Source of the DNA: Cinclus cinclus
Lineage: Eukaryota; Chordata; Aves; Passeriformes; Cinclidae
Assembly: GCF_963662255.1 (NCBI RefSeq)
Contig: NC_085046.1
Location: 97,295,324 to 97,359,323, forward strand
Reading direction: 5' to 3'
Length of the DNA stretch: 64,000 nt
Shown here: piece after piece, positions 1 to 13,436 of the stretch
Position numbering within the stretch: position 1 is the first letter of the stretch
Layout of the letters: every line of letters begins with the position of its first letter
Notes under the pieces: generated by a model
The model's database searches: none
Seen by the model: the letters and a program-made list of their open reading frames with translations, nothing else
Told to the model about the DNA's origin: nothing
Program-made: the position numbers and the translations under genes

Positions 1-599
1 ACCTTTGTTTTGTACTATAAACAAATTTTATCTAAAGTATATATTTGAGAAAACCTTAATATCACCTTCAAAATGGGCATGAAAGGAGATCCAAGGAACT
101 AAAGATGATGTGATAAATCTTTACAATGACATGACTGCTCCTGTGAACGGAGAGTAGCAGATATCGTTTGCCCTGACTTGATCTCCCATTCTATCTTAAC
201 AGCCAGTCAAATACAGTTTGGGAAGGTTGGCTGCCAAAGGCAGTAAAACTATGCTAAATTACTAGGCTCCAATGCCTGAAGTCAACGAATGGTATTAAGT
301 CAAACTTGTGGTGAGTTATAAGCTGTGTTCCTCAGGAGTCAGTACTGTACAGTGTCTCTGATAATTACACAGTTGGAGAGAGATAGTGCACCCTAAAGAA
401 TTGTTAAGATTGACACCAAACTGTATATGGATTGTGGATGGGAGAAAGAGTGATCATTCTATAGGGCAGGGCTGATGCAAAGCAACCTTAACCCTGGTGA
501 AGCAGGCTGAGAGAAACTACACCCTGAAGTTTAACAAAGACTGATGGAAACTTCTGCTTCTACTTTGAAATAACCACATATAGGCTGAGCCCTAGCTGG

Positions 600-720
600 A
601 GACAGAGTAACTCTACAAGTCTCAGAACGACCTTTGCAGAACTTGATAGTCATGGTAAACAACGAGCTGAATGTCAGCAGCATTCAGAGTGCTGTTCTTT
701 CTTTAGAGAACCCAATACAA
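600..720 (+). mobile_element. Possible diverged CR1-like fragment
   Basis: TCATGGTAAACAACGAGC followed by TGAATGTCAGCAGCA resembles the CR1 block that reads 'catggtgaacaacaagctg' and 'aatgtgagtcagcag', and the upstream CTACAAGTCTCAGAACGACC also fits. Similarity fades on both sides. Weak; chance is possible. Confidence 0.35.
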
Positions 721-3700
721 GATGCTTTTATGCTACAGTGAGTCTAGTGGAGAACCACTGTGACAACTGGGACTGGAACACTTATTAAACAAGGAGAGGC
801 AGAGATAACTCATTTTTATTCATGAGGTTGGTGCAATCTGAGAGTGGAGCAGGGACGCAGAAAGGCGGTGAAGACTACACCTTCAGAGATAAATAACGTG
901 AAAAGCACCTGGGCAACTTGAACTATTTGGCTCTGGTTTTCCAAGGTGGTGAAACCTTCAAGGTCACTTCTAAATTCATTAAATCTATGATTTTATGTTG
1001 CCCAGGACTTCTTTAAATAAAATTTTGATCCTACATAGAGCAAAGACATTGAAATTTTATTTTACAGAGCTGAACAAATGAAAGAAAAAAAATTCACTGT
1101 TTCTGAATAAGTAGGTCCTGCTAAAAATGTAACTCTGCTGTTTGCAATGTAATGACTTTATTGAGTTGCTTTTCTTTTGTACTGAATGTTTACTTGAAAG
1201 TTAATAATCTGTGCAGCCTTTTCCATCACTAGGCAGGTATTATTTTCATGTTTGAAATAGTTGTTATTGAAACTCAAAATACAAAAAAAGAGCATATGAT
1301 GTACACAACCAACAACTTACAACAATTGCTGTAAGTATTCCTGCAGTTTGAGTGCAACACTAAAATTACTAAAAGTCTTGAGTTGCAAGTTATTTGCAAA
1401 AACCTACACAGTTGTGATTTGCCAGATCTGCCATTGTGTTTTCCTCTTCATCTACCTTCCCCAAATATAACTCCATTTTAATAGTTCTAAAAAGATTTTT
1501 AGCAGGATATTCTTTGCAATCACCTTTGAAGTTATTCCTCCTTATATATGATCATGTCACTATCACAGGAAAAATCAAACATAAAATAATAGTGTGTATT
1601 TGGGAAGAGAAATCCTTGAGTGCATTGAGGTTCAACATCTACACAAATACATAGAAGGCATAGTAAGATTCAGTGTAAATGGTGATATTCACCCTTCACG
1701 TAATCTACAAATTCTATTCCCATGTTTTCACCCTCAATGAGCATATGTTGATAAGAAAGAGTTTGCCTGCCTTTTCCACACCTTTATTTTTTTTCTAAAT
1801 TCATGCATGGTCAATCGGTATTCTTCCACTTTGTTTGCTTGCAATCCATTTCTGAAGAGTTCAAAAGGGTGCTTCAGTTTCTTCTTACATTGCACAGTTA
1901 AACTGTGACCTACATCTATAACATGACGAACTATGAGGGAGACTGCTTGCTAATGAATTTCACTTCCACTTTCTTTCAGTTAATGAGGATTCACCCATGA
2001 ATTCTCAGAGACTCTTACAAGTAATCACTTAATTTGGAATGGAGGCTTATTCAATTTCCTTGCTGAATGAAAATTCACAATTTTCTTTTTTTTTTCTTTT
2101 AATCCATATTAGACAATGTTATTTAACCACATCCATTTTTTCACTCTTGAGAATAGTTTCATAATAAGACTGAAGTGTAGTTATGGGCTTATCTCAATTA
2201 TGAGAAAAATGCCTTTCACAGTGTAATTATTTCACATTCAAAGTCCAACCATTTGGATTATGTCCCAAAGTGCTCAAGGCCTATTTCTCCTTTTAGTGTT
2301 CAACTAGACTATAGACTGTATTAATTTTGCATCATCTATTATTGATTCTTAGGAGGCAACAGTAGAGCAAATCATTATATTTCATTACAGAAAACATAGG
2401 GACTTAGTCATAATACTAGGATATGCAAACAACAGTGTCAAACACCAACATTTATATTAAAGTCTTGTAGTAGTCGTTGTCCAAAATCAACCTTTTATGA
2501 ATTTTTGCAAAGAAGCAAGTACAGTTTGAACAACAAACTTGAGAAGCTGGAGCTAATATTTTGTGTTAGGTGATGTGACTGAGAAAATATTGAATGGTGT
2601 ATAAAAGGAGAATATGAGTGGACATTTTTACTCTGTATAAAACTGACTAATATGGAATGATGTGATAGGTCACAAAGTGGAGATTCACAGTATGATCAAA
2701 TGCTGACCTACCTCAGTTTTATAGGCAATATCTTTGTGCAAAAGAGAACAAAACATCTATATGCTGTCCAGTATGCACTTCTTTGCTTAAAAGTTTCTTT
2801 CTTTGCAAATAGACACATAGCTACAATGATCCAGCTGTACCATAGACTCTTCTGTAATTGTCCATGACTTTTAAAGATTTCAATATTATTTGTCAGATGG
2901 AGCTATTTAAACTCTAGTTCAATGACTGGAGAAGAAAGTTACTGAAATAAAAATAGAGTACTTGGGGAGCAAAGAAGAAAATGAATCCCAAAGGAAAAAG
3001 AATATGAATTTACTTAAAATCTTAATTATTTTGAAGAAGCAAAATGTACCAACTTCTTTTTTCTTCAAAACCAAGAAAAAATATGTATTAAAAACCTTTT
3101 TGAAAATATATATGGGTCTTAATTGGAGATTGTGAGTGAATAAAACATGGAGAAAACTGAAGTTTAAGAGGCTTGCATTACTCCTTCTGTTGTTGTTACT
3201 AAATTGCAAGCGTCCAAAGAGAAACAGCTTATTCAAGAGAAATTACTGAAGATTAGTCTGAAACTACTGTTAAAGTCAGGCTTAAGAACATAATTTTCCT
3301 ATTGAATAATGTTACATACTGAGGACTCTTCTACCCATTTTCACTTTGCTGAAAACTTCAAAAGGTTTCAAGAACAAGCATTCACTGTTTTATTGACATT
3401 TACTGTCAAACTCTTGTTAAGAGAGATTAGTTTGATGGAAAAGCATTTCTAAATCATAGTAAAGAACTGTGCTTTCCATTTGAAATAGGTGCTGGGGAAG
3501 ATTGGAGATCACTTGAAAACTTCAAGAACATGTTAGTTGAGTGTGGCAGGATTGACAAGTGAATAAGCTGTATGGCTGACAGGGAGAGGAACTGAAGGGA
3601 CAATGAAGATATGTAAAAATGTTTATGATCTCTCCATCTGCACTTCTGGGTCCTGCCTATGTACGTATACATTTCACAACTATGGAAACAAGCCCCATAT

Positions 3701-6700
3701 TTTACAGCACATGTGCACATGGCCCATATACAAACGCATAAACAGAGTTGGAAGACAATCTAAAAATTTTATTCTCAGAATAAAATACTCTGTGCTAAAG
3801 CATAATGTTATCTTGACATAAATCATCTTCTAAAAGGAATCAGCAATATGAGCCACAAAAATACTGCCACAGTCAGAACATTTGCTCAGACTATTGAAGT
3901 ATCAGTGAGTCCCTGGATAATGTATATTACAGGTAGCTAAAAACCATTATCTTAACCAAATTCTTGCTATCAGTCACTCAGGGAAAATATACATTTGGAA
4001 TTTATGTTTGCTTAAAGATAAAAAAAAAAAATAAGGCATTCCTACTTTCCTGACCATGTGCCCTAATGATCCTGTAAAGGATTCGTTCTGCAGTAGATGA
4101 CACCTCCCTCCATAATGACAAATCATGTGGGTGTAAAGAGCTGGAATACCCTGGACATGTTTGTTATGGATCTGACAGAGAAGCAATGTGCATGGCACTG
4201 CTTTTCTGTGGTGGGGTAGTGTATTGTTTTTCCTTCCCTCCTAGATATCCCACTTCTCTTAGAAAGCTCTGTGCATTAACACAGACAGAACTGCATAATT
4301 CAGTAGTCTGAGGCTGAAGGACTTGCCCTTGCATTGTGAAAGGAAAAAACGTCATGCCTGTTCAGCCTCAGCAAAGTCCAGGAAAAATCTGACCCTCCCA
4401 GTCATTTAACTCTAAATAATTATTCTTCCTCTTATTAACCATCACACATTCTAAATTATCCAAGATTTTGGAAAACAAAAATTCCAATAGTAAACCTACT
4501 TATGAAGCAGCATGTCTTACCAGTGCTTGCTATTTCATCCCTTGTACTCAGAACCAATATGAGGACAGAAAATGGGGTTCTAAGAAAACAGGTATGCAAG
4601 GATTTGAAATACTGTTAGGAAAGTCACTGTGTCTTTCAAAAACAGTAATCTTTCTGCATTATAATGAAATTATTCTGTTTCTTTCATCTTCTTTTATTCA
4701 TTTTCATCTTTCATCTTCTTCCTACAAGGAAAGAAAAAGGAAATGTTCATTAAATATATCATATGTATGTGATACAGTCTTTTCCTCCCTATTAATTCTG
4801 ATATAGATTCAGAAAAAGTTATCTAGTATTATGAACTCCAATGGGAAAATTACAAAAGGGAAACTTTCATACCATCTCACCAATCTTTTCAATTTATTCA
4901 AGTTCAAATGGTGTCAAGAAACTTTAATGGATATAAAATTCCCATTTTATTTTCACCATTTGTTAATTGTTAGTTTCATTCTCTCTGATAAACAGCTTTG
5001 TGAAAATACAAAAAAATAATCAAAATAATTTTAAATCCTCATTCTCCCTTTTTCTTGGTAACTATTAGATTTTGTACCTAAACTCATCATTCTGCTTTCT
5101 TTTTAATCTCGTGCACTTCTAATAACTAATTTCATCATTCAACACATTTAAAATTTTATTTCTATCCTGAAGAGTTTAGGAATACTACAGTCATAATTAA
5201 CTGGATGAATTACTTAACTTGGACTCTGTCCTCCATCTGTTAGGTGGTTTAGATAAAATTATAGATGCATTTCCTGTGGGAAAAAAGATCAGTTCTTAGT
5301 TATATTTAAGCTTTCAATATATCCAGTTATGTAGACATATTTCAGCCAGAAAGATTCAAAGTCTAAATGGAAATATTACATATGCACACAGAAAAGAATA
5401 ACAGTAATTTTGAACCAATATTGCCACAATATTTTTTTCTGTCTGTAATTTCTTATTTGTTTATTAGATGGCCAAAGAATTTTTTTCTTTTTACTGTATT
5501 AGTTGAACCTATGGCAATAGAATCCAAAGTATTAAGATACTGATATGAGCATCTAATGAGAACAGTCTAAGTTGTGTAAATAAGGCTGTGGCATCATAAG
5601 GAAAATGATCACCAGAGAACAGAGAAATGAGACTGAGAAACCATTTGAATAAAAATTTTATTTGAGTCACAGTGGTTGAAAGACAGTAAGAGAATTAACT
5701 AGTTAATAAAAGTGCATTAGAGTCCATGATTTTTTCATATGTTGAATTAGCATCCAGATCTGCATGTGAGTAAAAGTTTGCTTTTGATTAAGGCATGATC
5801 CATATTTACAGAATAAATTTAGAGGGGGAAAATATCTCTCCATCTATTAGAAAGAAAGTAAAATTTACTTTCAGTTTTACAAAAAAATCACTATATTTAT
5901 ATAAAGATGACATTAGAATATGGTTGCTAATGAACTATGTAGAAAAAATGTCAATTACTCTCTTACAGAGACCTGATATATAACAAACATTAATGTATAA
6001 CAAAATAATGCTGGTTTTATTTTTATAGTATGTGTATTTTTAATGTATTTTATTTAATCATGGGAAAGAGAAAGCCAGGAGGTTGTAGAAAGGAATGTTC
6101 TCTCTGTTCTGTTCTCTATATTATTTTCCCTGAGCATTTTTTTTTACTCAGTGAAGAAAACAGTTGTGCACAAGTTTCCACCAATGACTACAAAGTTTGC
6201 AGCACAGACTAACAAGAGTGCACTGGGGATGGTATTGCATATTGGTTGTTTTTGTGCTTGATGGTTAGATGGACTTACAATTAAGAGATAAGCAGCCACA
6301 CAAAAGTTAATTGTTTTTTATCACACTGTGGTTGCAAACCCTTGACCTAGGAGGAAGAAATTAGTATTTTCCATTGTTACATTTTTTTTTTTAAACAGAA
6401 ATGAGTTCTTGAAAGGGAAAAAAAAGGGTGAGACATAAAATTCTGAAAAAAATAAAAATACCTCAAGGGACTTTGAACTAATAGAGAGCTAGAGAAAGGA
6501 AAGAGCCTGGATTTTGGCCTTACAAGATTAAATTGATTCTGTACTATGGTTTTAGTTTTTTTAACTTGGGGGGGGGGGAGGGGTGGTAAGGAAAGTACTA
6601 TCTTCCTACCATTTCTGACTGAAAATTTTGACAAATGTTTTCAGGTTCTGCGGCTTTTTTTTTTTTTTGCCTTTTTTTTTTTTACATTATGAGATTGTGT

Positions 6701-6933
6701 GGCAAACCATAGTCTACTAGTCACAGGACATTACACTTCCATACTATTATTTGGTTTTATTCTACAGCAGACACTGTATTCCAATTCTGACATTTTCTAT
6801 ATAGCGTTCCTGTTCTCTCTGTGTGCTTTTAATTTTTCCAGGATTCAAGGCACAAAAGGAATAAAGGCACAATGAAATCAGTGGAGGCCTGGGATCCAGA
6901 TTCAAATTCAAATTCATGACTCAGCCCAAACTC

Positions 6934-6987
6934 CCTAATTATTGCAGTGACTATATGCTTCCTAATTATCACAGTGTCTATATGTTG
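6934..6987. repeat. Tandem duplication, two 27-base units
   Basis: CCTAATTATTGCAGTGACTA (6934-) is repeated as CCTAATTATCACAGTGTCTA (6961-), each followed by a TATATG-TTGCTT-like end. The copies have diverged by a few bases. Confidence 0.8.
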
Positions 6988-7380
6988 CTTCTCTCTTTTG
7001 TTGTATGGAATTAATAAAATGGTTGCCCAATGCAGAAAACATAATTTGGCTTAATGCTTGAATTCCACTTGTTCAGCAGCATAGAAACAGAGACTCTTAT
7101 ATCTGTGAAGTCAAGCTAATATTCAGGAACAGGAACAACAACAAAAAAATTAATACATCACAACCCAAAATTCAAAAAGCAGTGGTCAAATTTCGACCCA
7201 TTTTGAATGTCTTGGAGTAAAGTGCTAGATCAGAAACCACATTGTTCTTTAAAAAGTGATCAAACTCTAGCTGTTCATGAACATAAATACAAGGAGAAAG
7301 AATTCAAATGTTTTTGTGAGAGATTCAAAGGTACTTCAGGCTTCAAAAATCTATTTATATAAATGGCAATCTGCTCTAAG

Positions 7381-7516
7381 CCTTCCTTCCTTCCTTCCTT
7401 CCTTCCTTCCTTCCTTCCTTCCTTCCTTCCTTCCTTCCTTCCTTCCTTCCTTCCTTCCTTCCTTCCTTCCTTCCTTCCTTCCTTCCTTCCTTCCTTCCTT
7501 CCTTCCTTCCTTCCTT
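7381..7516. repeat. (CCTT)n microsatellite, 34 perfect units
   Basis: 136 bases of uninterrupted CCTT, all pyrimidine on the plus strand, continuing into a pyrimidine-rich flank to about 7523. It creates a false open frame of repeating Ser-Phe-Leu-Pro. The length and perfection suggest a highly variable locus. Long homopurine/homopyrimidine mirror tracts can form triplex DNA. Confidence 0.98.
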
Positions 7517-9707
7517 TCCTTTTATAACCATTTTAATTTTCTTAGTAATTTATTCCCACTGATTTCTTCCCTCTTCTATTAAATTCAACAACAATGTAAA
7601 AAAATTAGGAGTCACTCCAGCAGTGCCAGCAAACTAGCAAACAGGAAATTTAGAAACTCATCTCTGTAAGAGAGCTCATAAATTTAAACAACATAGTCTG
7701 ATAATGGTTCAATCAACTCCTTTCATCAGCATGTCACTGATTTAGAACAAATTGTACTGTACTACTGCCCAAAGAACAGCCAGGAAATTTACCTGCCTCT
7801 TAACAATGCACTTATGGTAATTTCTGAGTGTCCTCCCATAGATAACTTTTTCCTCCAATTTTTTATATGGAAGATGCAAAGAAAAAAATTCTCTGTGAAA
7901 GACACAAAGGAAGGTGTCATGAATATTTCCCTACACTCAATTTTTAAAAGCTCGGGCTTTTAAAATCATATTAAGAACCTTGCTTGAAAAGTCTCCTGTT
8001 TAATTATTCACTCATATTCCTAGACCAAACAAGATTTCTCTCGACTCAAGGAAGAATAATGGTTCTGGGAAATTGCTTTGATTCCTTTTTTCAATCAACA
8101 CTACCAATGTTCGCTTAATAATCTGAGACGTGGTCATACCATTGTTATTTTCTTCTGGCTTTTTCCTTTTTTGTTTCTTTATTCTTTATATGGAATGTGT
8201 GATCAGATAGTATTCTAACAATCATCTGTTGCTACTGGGCTATTTTTATCTCCTTCCAATTCAACATTTTATAAGAATGTCTAATATACAGTTTCCACTT
8301 TTGAACACGTTCACTTTTGGTATTTTGAAGAGAATATTTAAAATAAATAAAGTAATTTTCTCATGAGTAAAAGCTTCTTGAGGAAGACTAAATTTTTAAA
8401 ATATTTTACTTTTAATGTTTCATTTTCTGAAGTAACACTCTTCTATCGTGGCCTGTGTACCACACAGTTCTGTTTAAAACTACAAAAAACTTCATTTCTC
8501 ATGAAGTTCAAGATAAATATATATCATAATAATAGTAAGAAATATTTGTTAAATTAATTAGTAGTTTCATTATCAAGTTGTAGTTTTATTATCAATTTCC
8601 CCTTTTGCAGATATTTTGTAATTTATTATTTCTTTGTAGGATTCTTCCCAATAATTTTCATTCTAGTATTTACATAATTTGTTACACTGGCTTCAAGTTT
8701 CCATTTGTTTCAACATTCATTTCCTGTACTTTTAAAAGATGAAAGTATTATCATTCCTTAATTTCTTTATGAAAACTTTCTGAGGAACAACAGTGAAGAC
8801 CATCTAAGACTGATTTTTTTCATTTTTTTTAAAGAGTAATTGAGTTTGTCCATTCTGCATTTGAAATCAGAGAAAGATGAAGTCAGAAGAAACTGGCATG
8901 AAAAGTTTTTGAAAATTAATTTCTGTAATACCAAAACCAAAAATTAATTGTGTTCTTTCACATTGTCCATTTTTACAGTAAACTGGAGTATTAATTTTTC
9001 ACTTGTGTTTTGCAAAATGTCCTCTTAGTTGAGGAGACTATCAATCCATTGCCATTTATTTTTGAAAATTCAAAATATTTCTTAAGTATTGCAATAATGA
9101 ATAGAAAAAAAGTGTGACAAATCTTCACAATAACTGTGTGAAGAATTTCAAGAATTCTGCCCATGTAAAAGGTATGAAAGATAGCATTACTAGCTTCTGT
9201 ATTGCAATATCAAGTATGTTTTTTCTTTGTTCTTCCTCTAGGTTCTTTCCTTTAGCTTCCATAAAAAGTTTCAAATTTTCACTATATCTCCAATAGCTTT
9301 GATTATTTTGTGTTTTCTAATTATATAGCTACTAAGGTGAGTACAGTTCTAGGAATTCTTTACATCCTTGGGTATATTTGCTTTGAAGAAAGGCACAGCA
9401 AAAGAAAAATGAAGAAACAAGAAGTTATAAAGCAAAAATCTGTTTACAACATCGAAAGTTATATGCTCTGAGAAATCTGAGAATATATTTTAAAAATTGT
9501 TTTTATATTTTTAATATTGTACATATTTGTAATGAGAGGATATGAGCTATGTAACTTAGTGTCTTATATTCAAAAATCCTATAGATTCCTAATTGATTTC
9601 CTTTTTATTTAATTGTTTTCTGCTTTATTGATGTTAGTATGGCTATGTTTAACAGATTTTCTATTAGATAGCGACTGGCCTCAGATTTTGTATCCATGTA
9701 TGGCACG

Positions 9708-9800
9708 TTATCCTGGTTTGAAAGAGAGGCGTTTGCTAAGGAAAGCAGAAGCCTCCCTTTGTACTGAAAAATGTGATCCTCTTATGTGAACATCTCATAG
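9708..9800 (+). mobile_element. Probable short LTR-derived fragment
   Basis: TATCCTGGTTTGAAAGAGAG followed by GCTAAGGAAAGCAGAAGCC and TCCC resembles the start of another LTR type common in birds ('cctggtttgaaagacaggtg ... ggcaggagcctccc'). Only about 90 bases are recognisable and the rest has decayed or is missing. Matched from memory only. Confidence 0.4.
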
Positions 9801-10694
9801 TATCTCAACCTCATCTTCTAGGAAAAAAGACTTTCACAGCTGAGACATTTTAATTGTTAGGTATAGGATATCTGGAGTCCTGGAAAATATAACTGATTCT
9901 TTTTTTTTATAATACAGAAAGCTAAATGGTCCTTGAACTTTTTCTCTGTAGGCGGATAAGTCAAATTTGACAATAAATAACTGTAATGTACTGTACATTT
10001 AAATGTAAAAGTGTCCCTGTTGTCTGTTCTAGTTGAAATTGTATGGAAAAAGTCCCAGTATGCATATTGAGGAAATCTGCCATAAAGTCTCTTTTGTAAA
10101 AATGAAAGTTTTTGTGTTAAAGGGCAGTATAGTATATTACTATATAGTGATTTGACTACTGATCCTGCTGTGAATTTAAGAGTACAAAACTTTTCTTAGC
10201 CTAGCTGAACCAGAAGTAAACTTCAGTCATATTAGGACAGACACTGAAGTTAATAGAAAAAGTTTACAATCTATGAAATGACTTGATTAAGATCAAAGAG
10301 AAAAAAGATGTAGAAATAGGAATGTCTATTTCTTGTGTACTCCATTATCAAGCATTAAACACTGTATTATAAAATAGCAATAAGTGGCACATGACATGAA
10401 GCAATATGAATAAAAGAAATAAAACATTTTTTCTATCTTTTTTTTTTTTAGATCTATATTTTTATAGCTTATGTTGTTATTTCTGGTTGTTTATTCTATG
10501 CAAGATACTTCAGTCATTTTTTCTCAATCCTTAGTTTTGTATGATTTTTACACCACTTTGAATCATTCACAAAACAAATATTTTTAACTCAGTGAAATGC
10601 AAGTCAGTTGAGAATTTAAAGCTCAAAATATTTTTGGGTTCCTTCACAATAATTGGTATACATTGATTTGGTTGGATATTTTGAAATATCTTTA

Positions 10695-10870
10695 TTAACT
10701 TCAGCAAAAGAGAATCATAGAACCAATTAAGTTGAAGAAGACCTGTGAGATCACTGAGTTCAACTATGAGCCATGGTACCAAGTGCCACATCCAGTCTTT
10801 TCTTCAACACCTCCAGGGGTGGTGACTCCACTATGTCCCTGAGCTGCATCTGAAAGGTTCCATAAGGAAC
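10695..10870 (-). mobile_element. CR1 LINE 3' end fragment
   Basis: Reading the minus strand gives the CR1 3' UTR pattern: a block equivalent to 'tggagtcaccacccctgg', then 'ggtgttgaagaaaagac', then a degraded 'tctatgatt' tail near 10715. On the plus strand, AATCATAGAACC is the complement of the CR1 terminal octamer region. The element is strongly 5' truncated, as is usual for CR1. Recognised by eye from memory of the consensus; subfamily not assigned. Confidence 0.8.
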
Positions 10871-11945
10871 AGTATAGGATAAATGTTAAATAATAGGAAG
10901 CAATGTATCATATTTACACTGTATACAGTAGTTTATCTCAAATAGAACAGAATTATGGTGAGAAGCTGGTGTGAAAAGTACTAAGTTGGTTACTCATAAC
11001 TCCTCATAGCTATTTCACATCAGTTACCAGTGGGTAAATCAATTGCTTCCCAAGACACTTTTACCTATATTTTTACTATTTGTCTCTGACCACAGACCTG
11101 ACATGAATGGCATGGACACCTGATACCAAATTGACAGGACAGAACCCAACTTCATGTGCACATATTTGCTACATAATGACATGTGTTGCTTAATGTAGTC
11201 TGTTCAGTACACAGTGACAAACAGACGAGTAAATATCTTCAGATTTCTTCTTTCTGTTCAACCCTTGGTCAAATCTTTGTCCTGCACTTGCCTTTCAGCT
11301 ATGTTTCCATTTCCTCGGTGTTTTGCCTTACTTCTTCCTTGGGAGCTATTTCCAGGTTACTACATAAGCCTATACCTGAAATGCTCATGTCATCTTAGGT
11401 TGCAACAAACGTAGTGGCACATTGTCCCAAGAATGGTTACTCTCTGTTTGCTGATGCTATGGAAAGACAACAAACCAAACAGGATTTGACATCTTTGCCT
11501 CAGCCATAAATTTTCTTCTTGACTCTGGTGGACATGCCTGTTGCATTAATTCTTCCTATTCACATCAGCTGTCTACAGACAGGCAGGCAGATACCTGCTT
11601 TGTACATCTCCAAGGGCAAAATGTCAGATGCATGGGTGTTCTACAGATCATATTTTTACTCCTTCTTCAATTCACATTTCCCTTCATGACTCCTTTCCAG
11701 TAACAAGTAAATGGGTAGAGTCAGTGACCTACCTCTAGGACAGATCTGATCTTAATTACCTCCATTCTGTCTCCCTCTGCTTAGGCCAGCCCAAACCTGT
11801 CTTCACCAGCAAATAGTTTCAGTTTCATAGTTCCTGTTCAATATCCACTCAACACATCTTCTGCTATGCATGTTGCATGATCTCCATAAAATCCTGGGCT
11901 GCATTTGCACTGGTTCTTTTTTTTTTTTTGGTATTGCAAATTAAC

Positions 11946-11972
11946 TTTTTTTTTTTTTTTTTTTTTTTTTTT
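11946..11972. repeat. T27 homopolymer
   Basis: Uninterrupted run of 27 T; a shorter T run lies just upstream (about 11919-11930). No retroposed body is recognisable next to it. Confidence 0.95.
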
Positions 11973-12584
11973 CCCTAAGAGCAACTTCTAGGCCAGTATG
12001 GAAAAAAATATCATGGACACAGTTAATTTCTGAGTCTATCACATTTTATGGTTCACAGTTCCTGTACTGTGGCATAGCAATTCAGTAATTACCATCACAC
12101 CAGGCATTTAACACTCTCAAGAGCAGTGGAGGTGGAGAGCTTTGGACTTGACTGACAGCGTAAAAAGAAATCTAGATAGAAAAGTAACAAAATTTCACAT
12201 ACTTTTTAGTGTAAGCTGGATATATCAAAATTTAAAAAAAAAAACCAACAAAATTAACATTGCTAGGAAGAGATGTGAAACATAGACCAGATGAAACACA
12301 AAACACTTCTGCTGGGATAGTAATTTACTGATTTTGGCTACCATGATAAACAACTGACTAGTGCCACGGCTATAAAATATCAGAATAAATTTAACCTAAG
12401 CTGAAACTGGAACTACCATTTTAAGATTTTTGTTCTAATTTCTGTCATTTCTGCTGCTTGATGGTAGGGAAAAGAAAATACAAGTAAATGGTCTTGTAAA
12501 TGTGTCCGTATTTTACAACTTCATCTATCAAAACTAAACTGAAAACCACTACTGTATAAGAATTCTTCTCCTGGGAGAGTACTG

Positions 12585-12611
12585 AATAAAAATAAATAAT
12601 AATAATAATAA
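12585..12611. repeat. (AAT)n microsatellite
   Basis: Short AAT run with AAAT interruptions at its start. Confidence 0.85.
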
Positions 12612-13410
12612 AGAAGCATAATGTTTTCCACAATGGTGATGCAATACATCTTTGACTCAATGTTTTTATTTACTTTTTTGTTTTTGTTTTCTTGCTTAGT
12701 CCAGTTTATAAAAGGTTATTTGAAACATTTAAATTAAAATTTATTCAAAATTATCAACTAAAATTACTCTTTTAAGTTGATAGAAATAGCTAAACTCAAA
12801 CTTTTAATACTCTACTGGAAACTATTAACCCATTGTTCCTTCTAAGGACTTTAAAATGCTTCAAAAATAGGCAAGTACATGGCATGTATCAACACAATCC
12901 TAGCCAGTCCTGACTAGAATAGTGCTATCCACAGGTCACAGAATATTTCAGAGATAACAAAAACAACCATAAAAAAAGAAAAAATCCACTTTGAGTTGGA
13001 GATTTTTTTTTAATATGAAAACAGCATAAAATCCAGTGAACTGAACACCTCAAATGCCACTGGCACAATACATTAAAACACTTCTTGTGGTAGTCTAAAA
13101 TCTGTTTTCAAAGAGCATGGTAGTTTCATGTCTCATAAAAGCAAAATACATTTCCATAAGAGATTATTTTTGAAATAAAAGAAATATCCTCCAAACCTAA
13201 AACCATTGAATGAGCTCTAGGAAATCCTGAAGAATAAAGGAAACAAAAAACGAAGTTAGCACTGATCTCATTCCAAGCTATCTGTGTTTCAGTTGAGGGA
13301 AAGAATTGCAGCACAAAATGTGCCATCAGTGCCTTAAGTGATATGAGTGTGCATAACTCCTAAGCAATTGCCTTTCTCTCTCTTGTAACTCCCATTTAAA
13401 CTTTCTTTGC

Positions 13411-13436
13411 AATAAATAAATAAATAAATAAATAAA
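13411..13436. repeat. (AAAT)n microsatellite
   Basis: Six uninterrupted AATA/TAAA units. Confidence 0.93.

Larger units (their letters stand above)
1..7380. other. Intergenic, AT-rich, no gene seen
   Basis: Only short open frames without recognisable domains. Holds a doubtful CR1-like scrap (600-720), a G11 run with further G tracts (6568-6586), a paired T-run block (6655-6682) and a 27-base tandem duplication. Nothing else recognised. Confidence 0.7.

Noticed and set aside
7277..7582. 101-codon open frame of repeating Ser-Phe-Leu-Pro
   Set aside because: Translation of the CCTT microsatellite; no gene context.
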